NCBI RefSeq assembly: GCF_900454025.1
Contig: NZ_UGQM01000008.1
Location: forward strand, 1-50,603
Reading direction: 5' to 3'
Length of the DNA: 50,603 nt
Source: Mycolicibacterium gilvum
Lineage (GTDB): Bacteria > Actinomycetota > Actinomycetes > Mycobacteriales > Mycobacteriaceae
Shown here: positions 8,427-20,066 of the stretch, in pieces
Layout of the letters: every line of letters begins with the position of its first letter
Numbering within the stretch: the first letter of the stretch is position 1
Position numbers and translations under genes: made by a program
Notes under the pieces: generated by a model
The model's database searches: none
The model's input: the letters and a program-made list of their open reading frames with translations, nothing else
Told to the model about the DNA's origin: nothing

Positions 8427-8922
8427 GCATTCGACGGTTTCAACGTCGGCGGTGCGGCCCAACGAGCCCGCCCGCCAGGTGATCGCCACCTTCGACAATT
8501 ACGCCGACGCCGAACGCGCGGTCGACTACCTGTCCGACCAACGATTCGAGGTGAACCGGTTGGCAATCGTGGGCCGCGATCTCGAGTACGTCGAGCAGAT
8601 CCTGGGCCGGTTGAACTACGGCGGAGCCGCGCTACGCGGTGCCGGTTCTGGCGCACTCGTCGGCACGCTGATCGGCTGGATCTTCGGGCTGTTCAGCTGG
8701 ATCGAACCCATCATCTCGGCGCTGATGCTGGCCGGTTACGGCCTGATCTTCGGCGCTGTCTTCGGCGGCCTGATGGGACTGCTGCTTCACGCGCTACAGG
8801 GTGGCCGCCGCGACTTCCGCTCCGTCAGCGCACAGGTGCCTCGTCACTACGACCTCGTCGCCGACGTCGAAGTGGCCGACCGGGCATTGCAACTGCTCAC
8901 CAGCAACAACCGGAAGGAATAG
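8419..8922 (+). CDS. GSP17M-like general stress membrane protein
   Basis: A 167-aa protein. Residues about 20-65 match the general stress protein 17M (YflT-like) domain (ATFDNYADAERAVDYLSDQ, RLAIVGRDLEYVEQ). This is followed by a glycine-zipper-like hydrophobic stretch of two helices (about 75-130: GSGALVGTLIGWIFGLF and ALMLAGYGLIFGAVFGG) and a short C-terminal domain. GTG-8416 is also in frame, but it overlaps the AGGAGGAG ribosome-binding site, so ATG-8419 is chosen. It is the first gene of the chaperone operon, 3 nt from dnaK, and is probably membrane-associated. The exact function of the family is unknown. Confidence 0.85.
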   Translation: MAEHSTVSTSAVRPNEPARQVIATFDNYADAERAVDYLSDQRFEVNRLAIVGRDLEYVEQILGRLNYGGAALRGAGSGALVGTLIGWIFGLFSWIEPIISALMLAGYGLIFGAVFGGLMGLLLHALQGGRRDFRSVSAQVPRHYDLVADVEVADRALQLLTSNNRKE

Positions 8923-8925
8923 ACC

Positions 8926-10809
8926 ATGGCCGTAGCGGTAGGCATCGACCTGGGGACAACCAACTCGGTGATCGCCGCCTGGCAGGGCGGGGAGCCGATA
9001 GTGATCCCGAACGCCGAAGGCGCGCGTACGACGCCGTCGGTGGTGGCATTCACCGAAAGCGGCGAGCGCTTGGTGGGGCAGCTGGCCAGACGCCAGTCGA
9101 TCATGAATCCGAAGGGAACCATCTCTTCGGCGAAGCGCTTCATCGGCCGCCGCTACGACGAGATATCGGAAGAAGCCAAGGCGGTCAGCTTCGACGTCGT
9201 CGAGGGCGAAGGGGGCGCCGCCCGGTTCGACGTGCGCGGCAAGCTGTACTCCCCTGAGGAGATCAGCGCACTGGTGCTGCGCAAACTCGTCGACGATGCC
9301 GGCAAGTTCCTCGGTGAACGGGTCAAGGAGGCCGTGATCACCGTCCCGGCGTATTTCAACGACGCCCAACGCAACGCCACCAAGGATGCCGGCCGAATCG
9401 CCGGCCTGGAGGTGTTGCGCATCATCAACGAGCCCACTGCCGCTGCTCTGGCCTACGGGCTGGACAAGAAGGGGCACGAGACGGTACTCGTCTTCGACCT
9501 CGGCGGCGGCACATTCGATGTCAGCCTGCTTGACGTGGGTGACGGTGTGGTCGAGGTTCGCTCCACAGCAGGTGATTCGCATCTGGGTGGTGATGACTTC
9601 GACCGCCGGCTCGTCGACTACCTGGCCGACGAGTTCCAGCGCGAGAACAACATCGATCTGCGGAAAGATCCGCAGGCGTTGCAGCGACTGTTCGAGGCGG
9701 CGGAGAAGGCGAAGGTGGAACTGTCGTCGGTGACACAGACGCAGGTCAACCTGCCGTTTGTCACTGCCGACGCCAACGGCCCCAAACACCTCACCATGAC
9801 CATCAATCGGTCGAAGTTCGAGGAACTCACCCACGATCTGGTGGAGCGCTGCATGGGCCCGGTCAAGCAGGCGATGGACGACGCCAAAATGACGGCCAAC
9901 GACATCGACGAGGTCATCCTGGTCGGCGGGTCGACCCGCATCCCCGCCGTGCAGGCCCTGGTGCGCCGGCTCACCGGCGGCAAGGACCCGAACATGACCG
10001 TCAACCCCGACGAGGTGGTCGCAATGGGTGCCGCGATCCAGGCGGGTGTGCTCAAGGGCGAGGTCTCCGACGTCTTGCTGCTCGATGTCACCCCACTGTC
10101 GCTGGGTGTGGAGACCGCCGGCGGCGTGATGACCAAGATCATCGAGCGCAACACCACCATCCCGGCCCGGCGCAGCGAGGTGTTTTCAACCGCCGCAGAC
10201 AACCAGCCGGCCGTGGATATCGTTGTGCTGCAAGGCGAACGCGAGATGGCCAAGGACAATCGCGTACTCGGCAGGTTCAAGCTGGAGAACATCCGACCGG
10301 CCCCGCGCGGTGAGCCACAGATCGAGGTCACCTTCGACATCGATGCCAATGGCATCCTGCATGTCACCGCGCGCGACAAGGATACCGGCGCCGAGCAGGG
10401 CATCACCATCAGCGAACAGTCGAACCTCGATAAGAGCGAGGTGGAACGGATGCTCGCCGAGGCCGAGGCCAACCGCCGCGAGGACGAGCAACTGCGCAAG
10501 GCCGTCGAAGCGCGTAACGAACTCGACTCGGCGGCGTACCAGGTGGAGCGCCGGCTCGCCGAACTGGGCGACTCGGCGGCGCCGCACGACCGGGCACGCG
10601 CCGAAATGCTGATCGCCGACGCGCGCCAGGCCGTCAAGGAAGAGACCCCGCTGGACCGGGTGCAATCGCTGACATCCGAACTGCAGCAGGTGCTTTACGG
10701 GCTGCAACCCACGCCGTCCGGTGGCGGCAACGGGCAACCATCCGGCGACGGCCGGGGCTCTCCCGTCGGTGACGACGACGTGGTCGACGCCGAGTTCGAC
10801 CGGGGCTGA
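8926..10809 (+). CDS. dnaK: Hsp70 chaperone DnaK
   Basis: A 627-aa Hsp70. The ATPase domain shows [10 protein letters not shown] at the N-terminus, the phosphate motif [10 protein letters not shown] near residue 190 and [13 protein letters not shown] near 325. A substrate-binding domain (about 380-500) and a helical lid with a Gly-rich acidic tail ending EFDRG follow. Mycobacteria have a housekeeping dnaK-grpE-dnaJ-hspR operon elsewhere; because this copy is with a CbpA-type J-protein and clpB, it is probably a second, stress-island copy. The ATG at 8926 follows AAGGAA, 3 nt after the preceding stop. It works with the GrpE and J-protein encoded next. Confidence 0.95.
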   Translation: MAVAVGIDLGTTNSVIAAWQGGEPIVIPNAEGARTTPSVVAFTESGERLVGQLARRQSIMNPKGTISSAKRFIGRRYDEISEEAKAVSFDVVEGEGGAARFDVRGKLYSPEEISALVLRKLVDDAGKFLGERVKEAVITVPAYFNDAQRNATKDAGRIAGLEVLRIINEPTAAALAYGLDKKGHETVLVFDLGGGTFDVSLLDVGDGVVEVRSTAGDSHLGGDDFDRRLVDYLADEFQRENNIDLRKDPQALQRLFEAAEKAKVELSSVTQTQVNLPFVTADANGPKHLTMTINRSKFEELTHDLVERCMGPVKQAMDDAKMTANDIDEVILVGGSTRIPAVQALVRRLTGGKDPNMTVNPDEVVAMGAAIQAGVLKGEVSDVLLLDVTPLSLGVETAGGVMTKIIERNTTIPARRSEVFSTAADNQPAVDIVVLQGEREMAKDNRVLGRFKLENIRPAPRGEPQIEVTFDIDANGILHVTARDKDTGAEQGITISEQSNLDKSEVERMLAEAEANRREDEQLRKAVEARNELDSAAYQVERRLAELGDSAAPHDRARAEMLIADARQAVKEETPLDRVQSLTSELQQVLYGLQPTPSGGGNGQPSGDGRGSPVGDDDVVDAEFDRG

Positions 10810-10815
10810 GCCGCC

Positions 10816-11340
10816 ATGGTCAGTTCGACAGAACATTCCAAAACCGACGAAAATGACGACCGGGTAGACCAAAATCCGCCAGAAGCGGTTGCCTCCCAAC
10901 CCGATTCGGACGCCGAGCTGGCCAAGCTCGAGGACCGCTGGCGACGCGCGGTCGCCGATCTGGACAACCTGCGCAAGCGGTATGCCCGCGAGCTGGACCG
11001 CGAACGAACAACGGAACGGTCCAGGGTGGCCGGCGCGTGGCTGCCCGTCGTGGACAACCTGGAGCGGGCGATCAGTCATGCTGGTGACCAGTCCGACGCG
11101 GTCGTCGAGGGCGTGCGGAGCATTCTCGAGCAAGCGCTACAGGTTCTCGAGCAGCTCGGCTATCGGCGCGATGCGGAGGCAGGGGTGCCCTTTGACCCGG
11201 AGCGTCACGAGGTGGTCGGTGTGGTGGACCATCCGGACAGCGCGCCCGGGACGGTTGTCGAAGTACTTCGACCGGGCTACGGGCAAGGATCGAGGCAACT
11301 GCGGCCGGCGGCCGTGGTGGTCAGCCGACGCGGGGAGTGA
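10816..11340 (+). CDS. grpE: nucleotide exchange factor GrpE
   Basis: A 174-aa GrpE that releases ADP from DnaK. The long N-terminal helix runs to about residue 90, with WRRAVADLDNLRKRY and AGAWLPVVDNLERA typical of the family. The C-terminal beta domain has FDPERHEVVGVV and ends with LRPAAVVVS. Its N-terminal tail is short and acidic. The start ATG-10816 lies 6 nt after the dnaK stop, so the two are probably translated together. It is complete and matches the family length. Confidence 0.93.
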   Translation: MVSSTEHSKTDENDDRVDQNPPEAVASQPDSDAELAKLEDRWRRAVADLDNLRKRYARELDRERTTERSRVAGAWLPVVDNLERAISHAGDQSDAVVEGVRSILEQALQVLEQLGYRRDAEAGVPFDPERHEVVGVVDHPDSAPGTVVEVLRPGYGQGSRQLRPAAVVVSRRGE

Positions 11341-11346
11341 CGCCTC

Positions 11347-12276
11347 GTGGCCCGCGACTACTACGAAGTCCTCGGGGTGTCGCGGGACGCGACCGCCGAT
11401 CAGATCCAGCAGGCGTTCCGCACACTGGCCCGCAAGCATCACCCGGACGTCAACAAGGATCCAGCGGCCGAAGAACGGTTCAAGGAGATCAACGAGGCCT
11501 ATCACGTGCTGTCGGACCCCGAAACCCGCAAGCGCTACGACCGATTCGGCGAAGACTTCCGGAAGGTGCCCGAGGACTGGGAAGAGCGGGTGGGCGCGGG
11601 TGCCGGCGGCTTCCAGGGCGGCGGCTTCAGCGGCGCAGGGCCCTCCGGCGCGCGGGTGCGCTACGGCCAGGGCTTCGGCGGCGCCGGCGGCATCAACATC
11701 GAAGACCTTTTCGGCGACATGTTCGGCGGCAGTGGCGGATTCGGGCCGATTGCGGGCGCCGACCAGGAAGCGGTGCTGGAGCTGACCGTCGAGGAGGCCT
11801 ACCGGGGCGGCAAACGGCAGATCTCACTAAATGGCCGCAACTACGGGGTCAACATTCCCGCCGGTGTCATCGACGGCCAGCGGATACGGCTGGCGGGAGA
11901 GGGCGGCCGAGGTAGCGGCGATGGACCGGCCGGAGATCTCTACCTGCGGGTGCGCATCAAGCCGCATCCCCGATTCCGGCTCGACGGACGCGACGTCACC
12001 GTCGATCTGCCGGTGGCGCCATGGGAGGCGGTGCTGGGGACCACCGTCGCTATTCGAACTCCCGGCGGCGAAGCGAAAGTTAAGGTGCCCCAAGGATCGT
12101 CGACCGGTCGGCGGTTGCGGCTACGCGGCGAAGGGATGCCCAACCCGCGCGGTGCCGCCGGCGACCTCTACGCAGAAATCAAGGTGATGGTGCCACCGAA
12201 ACCCACTGCGCGGGAACGCGAGCTATTCGAGCAACTCGCGGCGGAGTCCACGTTCGACCCCAGGAGGGGACGATGA
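11347..12276 (+). CDS. DnaJ-type co-chaperone without zinc finger (CbpA type)
   Basis: A 309-aa J-domain protein. The J domain covers residues 1-68 with the essential HPD in HHPDVNKD. A Gly/Phe-rich stretch (about 85-130) follows and then two C-terminal substrate-binding domains ([40 protein letters not shown]). The four CxxCxGxG zinc repeats of DnaJ itself are absent, so this is a type II (CbpA-like) protein. That fits the CbpM-like modulator encoded directly downstream. The GTG start at 11347 is preceded by GGGGAG spanning the grpE stop. It stimulates DnaK ATPase and delivers clients. Confidence 0.92.
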   Translation: MARDYYEVLGVSRDATADQIQQAFRTLARKHHPDVNKDPAAEERFKEINEAYHVLSDPETRKRYDRFGEDFRKVPEDWEERVGAGAGGFQGGGFSGAGPSGARVRYGQGFGGAGGINIEDLFGDMFGGSGGFGPIAGADQEAVLELTVEEAYRGGKRQISLNGRNYGVNIPAGVIDGQRIRLAGEGGRGSGDGPAGDLYLRVRIKPHPRFRLDGRDVTVDLPVAPWEAVLGTTVAIRTPGGEAKVKVPQGSSTGRRLRLRGEGMPNPRGAAGDLYAEIKVMVPPKPTARERELFEQLAAESTFDPRRGR

Positions 12277-12571
12277 CCGCACCACGCTATGTCCTGGCGC
12301 GGCGGCCCGGAATTCAACTCGACGTCTTCGCAACACGCTGCGGGTTGCATCCCGACATGGTGCGCCGGCTGGTCGCGCTCGGCCTCCTCGCTTGCCAACA
12401 GGATGCCCGCGGCGATCTCTGGTTCGAACCGTCTGCGTTGGTGACGGTCGCCCGCATCCAGCGGTTGAGGACCGGTCTGGGACTGAACTACGCGGCGATC
12501 GGGCTGGTGCTCGACCTGCTGGACCGCATCGAAGAGCTGGAATCCGGTTCCCGCCGAAGGAGGACATCACC

Positions 12572-12590
<19 letters not shown>
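12273..12590 (+). CDS. CbpM-like chaperone modulator / MerR-type HTH protein
   Basis: A 105-aa protein with a winged-helix MerR-like fold ([39 protein letters not shown]) and the C-terminal helix [14 protein letters not shown], typical of CbpM, which binds the J domain of CbpA and inhibits it. HspR, the mycobacterial heat-shock repressor, is a related MerR protein, so a DNA-binding repressor role is the alternative. Pairing with a zinc-less J protein favours CbpM. The ATG overlaps the dnaJ stop (ATGA), with AGGAGG just upstream, and its 3' end overlaps the clpB start by 19 nt, implying translational coupling. Confidence 0.8.
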
Positions 12591-15196
<2,606 letters not shown>

Positions 15197-15209
15197 CCGA
15201 GGAGGCGCC

Positions 15210-15662
15210 ATGGAAACCGACATCGTGACGTGCCCGCACTGCGGAAAGCGCAATCGGGTACCCGCGGCGGCCGCGGGCAAGCCCCGGTGCGCCAACTGTC
15301 ACCAGTGGCTGCCGTGGATCGCTGCGGCGGGTGACGGGGACTTCGCCGACGTCGCCGAGAAGTCCTCGGTTCCAGTGCTTGTCGACCTGTGGGCGACGTG
15401 GTGCGGGCCGTGCCGGATGGTGAGTCCGGCGCTGGAGCAGCTCGCCACCGAACGGGCCGGACAACTCAAACTGGTCAAGGTCGACGTGGACAAGGCACCG
15501 GCGATTTCGCAGCGGTTCACGGTGCAGGCGGTGCCGACACTGCTGGTCCTCGACCACGGGCAAATACTGGCGCGGCAGTCGGGTGCCGCTCCCGTTGCGG
15601 CGCTGCGCAATTGGCTGGATCAGGCGCTATCGGCCGGCAGTGCGAAGGAGGCACGGTCATGA
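15210..15662 (+). CDS. trxC: thioredoxin of TrxC type
   Basis: A 150-aa thioredoxin. An N-terminal zinc ribbon with two Cys pairs (CPHC and CANC, residues about 8-30) is followed by a thioredoxin fold with the active site WATWCGPCRM near residue 65 and the cis-Pro loop AVPTLLV. This two-part layout is that of thioredoxin 2 (TrxC), whose zinc domain is redox- and stress-sensitive. ATG-15210 follows GGAGG and lies 13 nt after the clpB stop. The stop overlaps the next start (ATGA). It probably reduces disulfides in damaged or chaperone-bound proteins. Confidence 0.9.
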   Translation: METDIVTCPHCGKRNRVPAAAAGKPRCANCHQWLPWIAAAGDGDFADVAEKSSVPVLVDLWATWCGPCRMVSPALEQLATERAGQLKLVKVDVDKAPAISQRFTVQAVPTLLVLDHGQILARQSGAAPVAALRNWLDQALSAGSAKEARS

Positions 15663-15922
15663 CATCTGTGGGTATCGATCCCCATGTGGCGGCGATCCGC
15701 CAGGTGCGCCCGCGCACGAACGGCTGTGAGGAATGTCTGCGGCTCGGTACACCGTGGGTGCACCTACGGCTGTGCCTGACGTGCGGGCATGTCGGCTGCT
15801 GCGACTCGTCACCGATGCGGCATGCCCGGGCGCACGCCGGCACCATCGGGCACCCGGTTGTGCAGTCCATGGAGCCCGGCGAGAACTGGCGCTGGTGCTA
15901 CGTCCATGAGAACTATGTCTGA
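15659..15922 (+). CDS. UBP-type zinc-finger protein
   Basis: An 87-aa protein consisting of one ZnF-UBP domain. It shows the conserved pattern CEEC, then WVHLRLCLTCGHVGCCD, paired His residues (MRHARAHAGTIGHPV) and the end EPGENWRWCYVHENYV. In eukaryotes this fold binds the ubiquitin C-terminus; in bacteria the role is unknown, but such genes often lie next to flavin-dependent oxidoreductases, as here. The start overlaps the trxC stop by 4 nt. The end overlaps the start of the reductase fusion, so it is coupled on both sides. Confidence 0.85.
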   Translation: MTSVGIDPHVAAIRQVRPRTNGCEECLRLGTPWVHLRLCLTCGHVGCCDSSPMRHARAHAGTIGHPVVQSMEPGENWRWCYVHENYV

Positions 15923-17606
15923 GGTCGCCGCCGCCGACCAGCGCACATCGATTCTGCTGGCCGAATCCCCCGACATATACGGCGCGTACCCGCGACTGGC
16001 TGACGAGCAGATTGCGACCCTCGAGGCGGGCGGCGCCCGGCGAGCAGTCAAAGCGGGAGAGACGTTGGTCCGCGAGGGTGAGCGCTCCGACTACTTTTTC
16101 GTCATTCTGTCCGGCAAAGTCGCCGTCACCACCACGGACGACGCGGGCAATCGGCACGTGATCCGGGTGCACGGCCCCGGGCGGTGCCTCGGGGAGCTGG
16201 GCGACCTCGAAGGCCAAGCGGCGTTCTACACCGCCGAAGTGGTGGAACCCGGCGAAGTGCTCGTGGTCCCGACAGAACGGGTGCAGGCTCTGGTCGCCCA
16301 CGATCCGGTGCTCAGTGACCTCATCCTGCGCGCGTATCTGTTGCGCCGCTCGCTGCTCATTCAGGAGGGATCCGGATTCCGGATCATCGGCTCCTGCTAT
16401 TCGCCGGACACCGCCCGGTTGCGCGAGTTCGCCGCGCGAAACCGATTGCCGCACCGCTGGCTTGACCTGGAACGTGACAAGCACGCCGAACGGCTGCTGC
16501 AGCGGTTCGGAGTATCGCCCCAAGACACCCCGGTGGTGATCTGGGGCGGTGAGGTGCTGCGCAACCCGACCAACACCGAGCTGGCCCGCCGGGTGGGACT
16601 GCCGGTACCCGACACGGTGCCCGACGAATCCGACGTCGTCGTGGTGGGCGCCGGTCCGGCGGGGCTGGGCGCTGCGGTGTATGCCGCGTCGGACGGCCTG
16701 ACCACCGCGGCCATGGAGCGGATCGCAACCGGCGGCCAGGCCGGGACGTCGTCGAGGATCGAGAACTATCTCGGGTTCCCCGGCGGAATCTCCGGAGCCG
16801 ACCTTGCCGAACGGGCAGTTCTGCAGGCCGGCAAGTTCGGAGCGCGGATCTTGGTGTCCGCGGAGATCACCCGGCTGGAATCCGGCGGCGGCCAGCACCG
16901 GGTAACGCTCGCGGACGGTGGGTCGGTGGTGGCCAGGGCCGTGGTGCTGGCCACGGGAGCCAGGTATCGAAGGCTCGCCGTCCCGGGAATCGAATCGTTG
17001 GAGGGCAACGGCGTGTACTACGCCGCCACCTTTCAAGAGGCGTTGATGTGCGGCACGGGGCCCGTCGTCATCGTTGGGGGTGGTAACTCCGCGGGCCAGG
17101 CGGCGATCTTCCTCGCCGCGCGGGTTTCCCGGGTGTACGTCGTGATCCGCGGCGACGACCTGAACAAGAGCATGTCCCGGTATCTCGTCGACCAGATCAA
17201 CCGGCACCCCCGCGTGACCGTCCGGTCGTGCACCGAGATCCGGGAGGTGCACGGAAACGGTGCACTCAGCGCGGTGGTGACCGAGGACAAACGAACAGGC
17301 GAGCGGCACTCGATCCAGACCCGCGCCCTGTTCGTCTTCATCGGCGCGGATCCCAATACCTCATGGCTCGCCGGCGCCATCGAACTCGACGACCGCGGCT
17401 TCGTGCCGACCGGTCCGGCAGCGCTGTATTCGGACGCCGACGGTGCCCGGCGCAGCACCCAGCGCCAGCCGGGGATGCTGGAAACCAGCCAACCCGGTGT
17501 GTTCGCGGCGGGAGACGTGCGAAGCGGCTCGGTCAAACGGGTGGCCTCCGCGGTCGGCGAAGGCTCAATGGCAATCCGCCAAATCCACGAGTACTTCGGG
17601 ACGTAG
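15906..17606 (+). CDS. cNMP-like domain / glutaredoxin-like / TrxB-like flavoprotein fusion
   Basis: A 566-aa three-part protein. Residues about 20-150 form a cyclic-nucleotide-binding fold (GETLVREGERSDYFFVILSG). Its phosphate cassette (LGELGDLEGQAAFYTAEV) lacks the usual Arg, so cAMP binding is doubtful. About 160-235 is a glutaredoxin/thioredoxin-like fold (RIIGSCYSPDTARLREFAA, then TPVVIWGG). From 240 there is a thioredoxin-reductase-like flavoprotein with FAD motif VVVVGAGPAGLGAA, NAD motif VVIVGGGNSAGQAA and VFAAGDVRSGS. The CxxC redox pair of TrxB, expected before the NAD motif, is missing (YYAATFQEA). Electrons may instead pass to the fused Grx-like domain. Start is ATG-15906 or ATG-15915. 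It is the last gene of the chaperone operon. Confidence 0.88.
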   Translation: MRTMSEVAAADQRTSILLAESPDIYGAYPRLADEQIATLEAGGARRAVKAGETLVREGERSDYFFVILSGKVAVTTTDDAGNRHVIRVHGPGRCLGELGDLEGQAAFYTAEVVEPGEVLVVPTERVQALVAHDPVLSDLILRAYLLRRSLLIQEGSGFRIIGSCYSPDTARLREFAARNRLPHRWLDLERDKHAERLLQRFGVSPQDTPVVIWGGEVLRNPTNTELARRVGLPVPDTVPDESDVVVVGAGPAGLGAAVYAASDGLTTAAMERIATGGQAGTSSRIENYLGFPGGISGADLAERAVLQAGKFGARILVSAEITRLESGGGQHRVTLADGGSVVARAVVLATGARYRRLAVPGIESLEGNGVYYAATFQEALMCGTGPVVIVGGGNSAGQAAIFLAARVSRVYVVIRGDDLNKSMSRYLVDQINRHPRVTVRSCTEIREVHGNGALSAVVTEDKRTGERHSIQTRALFVFIGADPNTSWLAGAIELDDRGFVPTGPAALYSDADGARRSTQRQPGMLETSQPGVFAAGDVRSGSVKRVASAVGEGSMAIRQIHEYFGT

Positions 17607-17730
17607 TCGGCAGCGCGGACCGCCCCGACCGGTCACCTGCCCGGCATTCGGCAATACTGAACCGGTCAGCCTGACTCAGACCGGTCTGTCTTGGAGTGCC
17701 CTGGCCACCTCCGTATCGGTGGGAGCACAG

Positions 17731-18000
17731 TGGCAACGCGCCGGCGACGGAGATCTTTCGAGGCGCAGGCCGCGATCGACCGGCTGGCTGCCGTCCCGAC
17801 CCACCCCGGATTCGTGCCGCACGAGATAGCACTGCTACGGCTACGCGCGCTGCTGGCTCGAGCCCACGGCGATGAAGCCTCCTCTCGAGACCATCGGGAC
17901 CGCTACCGAGCCATGGCGATATCGCTTGGATTTGAAGGGCAGATCGAGTGGGCCGAGGCGATGACAAGACCGCGGCCGAGTGGCGTCGCGGCGTGCGGCA
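17731..18000 (+). pseudogene. C-terminal remnant of a LuxR/cyclase-type regulator
   Basis: The frame encodes EAQAAIDRLAAVPTHPGF, HEIALLRLRALLARAHGDEA and RYRAMAISLGFEGQIEWAEA. This is the characteristic end of the large mycobacterial AAA-ATPase regulators with an adenylate-cyclase or LuxR domain. All upstream domains are absent, so this is a decayed tail. It runs directly into the 150-bp tandem duplication at 18002. Confidence 0.6.
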
Positions 18001-18001
18001 C

Positions 18002-18301
18002 TAAGACCAGCGAGATGGTGAAGTGCGAGGATGCTCACGCCGAGCAGCTGGCGCTCCACTTTGGTGGCGATCGCCAGGCCGCTACGGGCCTCCTGGACCG
18101 CAGCGAAAGTGGCCGCGACCACGCCGTCCGCACCAACGGCGACTTCTTCCTTAAGACCAGCGAGATGGTGAAGTGCGAGGATGCTCACGCCGAGCAGCTG
18201 GCGCTCCACTTTGGTGGCGATCGCCAGGCCGCTACGGGCCTCCTGGACCGCAGCGAAAGTGGCCGCGACCACGCCGTCCGCACCAACGGCGACTTCTTCC
18301 T
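18002..18301. repeat. exact 150-bp tandem duplication
   Basis: The segment 18002-18151 (starting TAAGACCAGCGAGATGG) is repeated without a mismatch at 18152-18301. The unit length is a multiple of three, so both strands keep open frames: minus-strand translation contains two copies of VAVGADGVVAATFAAVQEA. I cannot tell which frame, if any, was coding. Complete identity implies a recent duplication or an assembly artefact. Confidence 0.85.
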
Positions 18302-18508
18302 CGCCCATGCGTGTAATCGGGAGCGCGCCCGCCTGCCGCTGTGCGACAAATTCGTGCGCGCTCACCCCCACTACGGGTGGTTAGCTACCGCAACGTCAGG
18401 TTTGTCACAGACCGTCGGAAGTCGCCGCAGGTCACCAGAAAGACCTCTATCTGCGTGTTCATTGCGCGACGACTGCAATCACCGCAGGGCAGGGAGGTTG
18501 CCACGATA

Positions 18509-18556
18509 CGATTCACAACCCGTCGAGTGTGAGTTCGAATCTCACCGAGTGCACCA
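18509..18556 (+). other. 3' half of a tRNA (attachment-site remnant)
   Basis: The segment has a perfect T-arm (GTGAG, loop TTCGAAT, CTCAC; 18529-18545), a 7-nt acceptor strand CGAGTGC, a discriminator A and an encoded CCA (18554-18556). No complementary 5' acceptor (GCACTCG) lies about 75 nt upstream, and no D-arm is found, so the 5' half is missing. Such 3' fragments are usually left by integration or excision at a tRNA gene. Confidence 0.6.
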
Positions 18557-18603
18557 CAATAACCACAGTTCACAGGCTATTGCTTGAGCCCAGATCGGCG
18601 GAC

Positions 18604-19065
18604 TCAAGAGGTTCGGCACCCCCGCCACAGCCGGGCCGTCGCCAGGGTCACCGCGACAGCGGTGCCCAGCGTGAGCAGTTGCAGCACGTTGTGCTGGGCG
18701 TCGACGACTACGTCGTGGTTGTCGATCCCCGGCAGCAGCTTGGTCGTCTTTTCGTAGCCGTGGACGCGGTACCAGGCGGCGGATGTACCGAACAGGTAGG
18801 GCGGGTACCAGGTAGCGATTTGCAGTGCCAGCAACACCCAGCAGTAGCCGGCCATGAAGACGGCCGGCCACCGCCACCTGGCCAGCAGCGCCGCCGCGGT
18901 GACCGTGTAGGGGATCACCATCGACAGCGTGCTGCCAAGCTGGGGCCCCGCCTCGGTGAGGTTGTTCCACGGGTACAGCGGCACGTAGTTGTCGATCACA
19001 AAGTAGGCCGACGTGAGGGCCAGTAATGTCACCGCCGCAGCGGTGGCGCTGTCAACGCGGCGCAT
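18604..19065 (-). CDS. four-helix membrane protein, unknown function
   Basis: A 153-aa integral membrane protein. Hydrophobic helices are visible at about 8-28 (AAAVTLLALTSAYFVIDNYV), 45-62, 65-88 (AVFMAGYCWVLLALQIATWY) and 125-145 (VLQLLTLGTAVAVTLATARL), with an extracytoplasmic-looking loop containing YRVHGYEKTTKLLPG. No family is recognised. The ATG start at 19065 is natural. It stands alone between remnants, with no obvious operon partner. Confidence 0.65.
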   Translation of the reverse strand: MRRVDSATAAAVTLLALTSAYFVIDNYVPLYPWNNLTEAGPQLGSTLSMVIPYTVTAAALLARWRWPAVFMAGYCWVLLALQIATWYPPYLFGTSAAWYRVHGYEKTTKLLPGIDNHDVVVDAQHNVLQLLTLGTAVAVTLATARLWRGCRTS

Positions 19066-19109
19066 CGGCCATCACCCGCCCAAGGCATCAACGCCATCAT
19101 TGCCCATTT

Positions 19110-19215
19110 CCCGCCCCCAGGTGCTACGGCTGTTGATCGAGGCAGCGTGGCATCACCGCAAGCCCTACCGCAATCCTGGCCCGACGATGCGGGCCCGCTG
19201 GGACATGACCCAGTC
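19110..19215 (+). pseudogene. IS110-family transposase tail
   Basis: The frame encodes LRLLIEAAWHHRKPY followed by GPTMRARWDM. This matches the conserved region near the end of IS110-family transposases in which RRLLVEAAWHHR is diagnostic. The rest of the gene is absent, so it is a short fragment. Confidence 0.55.
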
Positions 19216-19344
19216 CGACTCGTCGTCGAGTTCGGGAGTCGTTTTCGTTGATTACGCGGGCAACGGCGCCCTGCTCAGGTTCGCGTACCCGACCGTGGCA
19301 CCCCGCGGCGCGCTGCAGTGGTCGTCGGGCAGGCGCTCGGCCTG

Positions 19345-19719
19345 TTACTGCGGGTGAGTGGCAGCTGACCTCAGCAACGCTTCCAGCATGCCATGCAGGT
19401 GAGCCACCGCGAGTTCGATGTCGTAGTACTTGCGTTGTCCGGCACGCGATTCCGCCGCCAGCAGCCCGCAGCGGTGGACGTTCTGGAAGTCGCCGTATGG
19501 GAACTTGTAGCGGCCCTTCGTGTTCTCGTCGTGCTCGTCGTCAATCCCGAGATGCCACCGTGCGTACTCGGCGATCCCGTGCCGCTCGATGTAGTCGTTC
19601 TCTTGCCGGGCCGAGGGCTGGTGCTCGCTCCATGCGTCACGGTCATCAATCACGTACCTGCCCGCCGCGATCAGGTCCCGCGCGTGCTCGTAAGCCGTCT
19701 CGTTCAGTTTGACCGCCAT
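19345..19719 (-). CDS. conserved hypothetical protein
   Basis: A soluble 124-aa protein with no signal or membrane segment. It has dense conserved-looking motifs: VKLNETAYEHARDLIAAG, YVIDDRDAWSEHQPSA, HLGIDDEHDENTKGRYKF, FPYGDFQNVHRCG and YYDIELAVAHLHGMLEAL. I recall similar proteins of this size in other actinobacteria and some Proteobacteria, but not a function. The frame opens at 19740; ATG-19719 is chosen because the conserved sequence begins there. Confidence 0.75.
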   Translation of the reverse strand: MAVKLNETAYEHARDLIAAGRYVIDDRDAWSEHQPSARQENDYIERHGIAEYARWHLGIDDEHDENTKGRYKFPYGDFQNVHRCGLLAAESRAGQRKYYDIELAVAHLHGMLEALLRSAATHPQ

Positions 19720-19740
19720 GCATTCCATGCTCGCGGTCAC

Positions 19741-20066
19741 GGCCGCTCGCGCCCTGGACCTGGCGTGCCAGAATTACTCACCCGTGTTTGTTCCAGCAGT
19801 GCGAGGCCTATTTCCCGTCGCGCGACCACAGGCAGACACGCTTCGTTATGGAATCAGTGAGCCGCCTGGAACGCTAGCCGGCCGTGGTGACTCCTGCCGG
19901 GACGTGAACCTTCAGTAGGTGGTCGGGTGTGGTGCGAACAGCCAGCTGATCGCGCCCACGGACATTTCTTGGAATAGACGCTCCGGGCGCCGATCAGGGT
20001 GCAGCCGTGCTGCGACACCCCTCCCGCCTCATGACATCGAGGGCATCGACCTGTTGCCGATCACCT
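19741..20066. other. intergenic, no gene seen
   Basis: About 325 bp without a supportable gene. Frames here overlap each other and resemble no family. Confidence 0.4.

Noticed and set aside
15657..17309. Long minus-strand open frame opposite the reductase fusion
   Set aside because: Shadow of the real gene: it covers no domain, and the plus strand carries clear FAD and NAD motifs.
18480..18556. Complete tRNA gene
   Set aside because: The T-arm and acceptor 3' strand are perfect, but no pairing 5' acceptor strand or D-arm is present.
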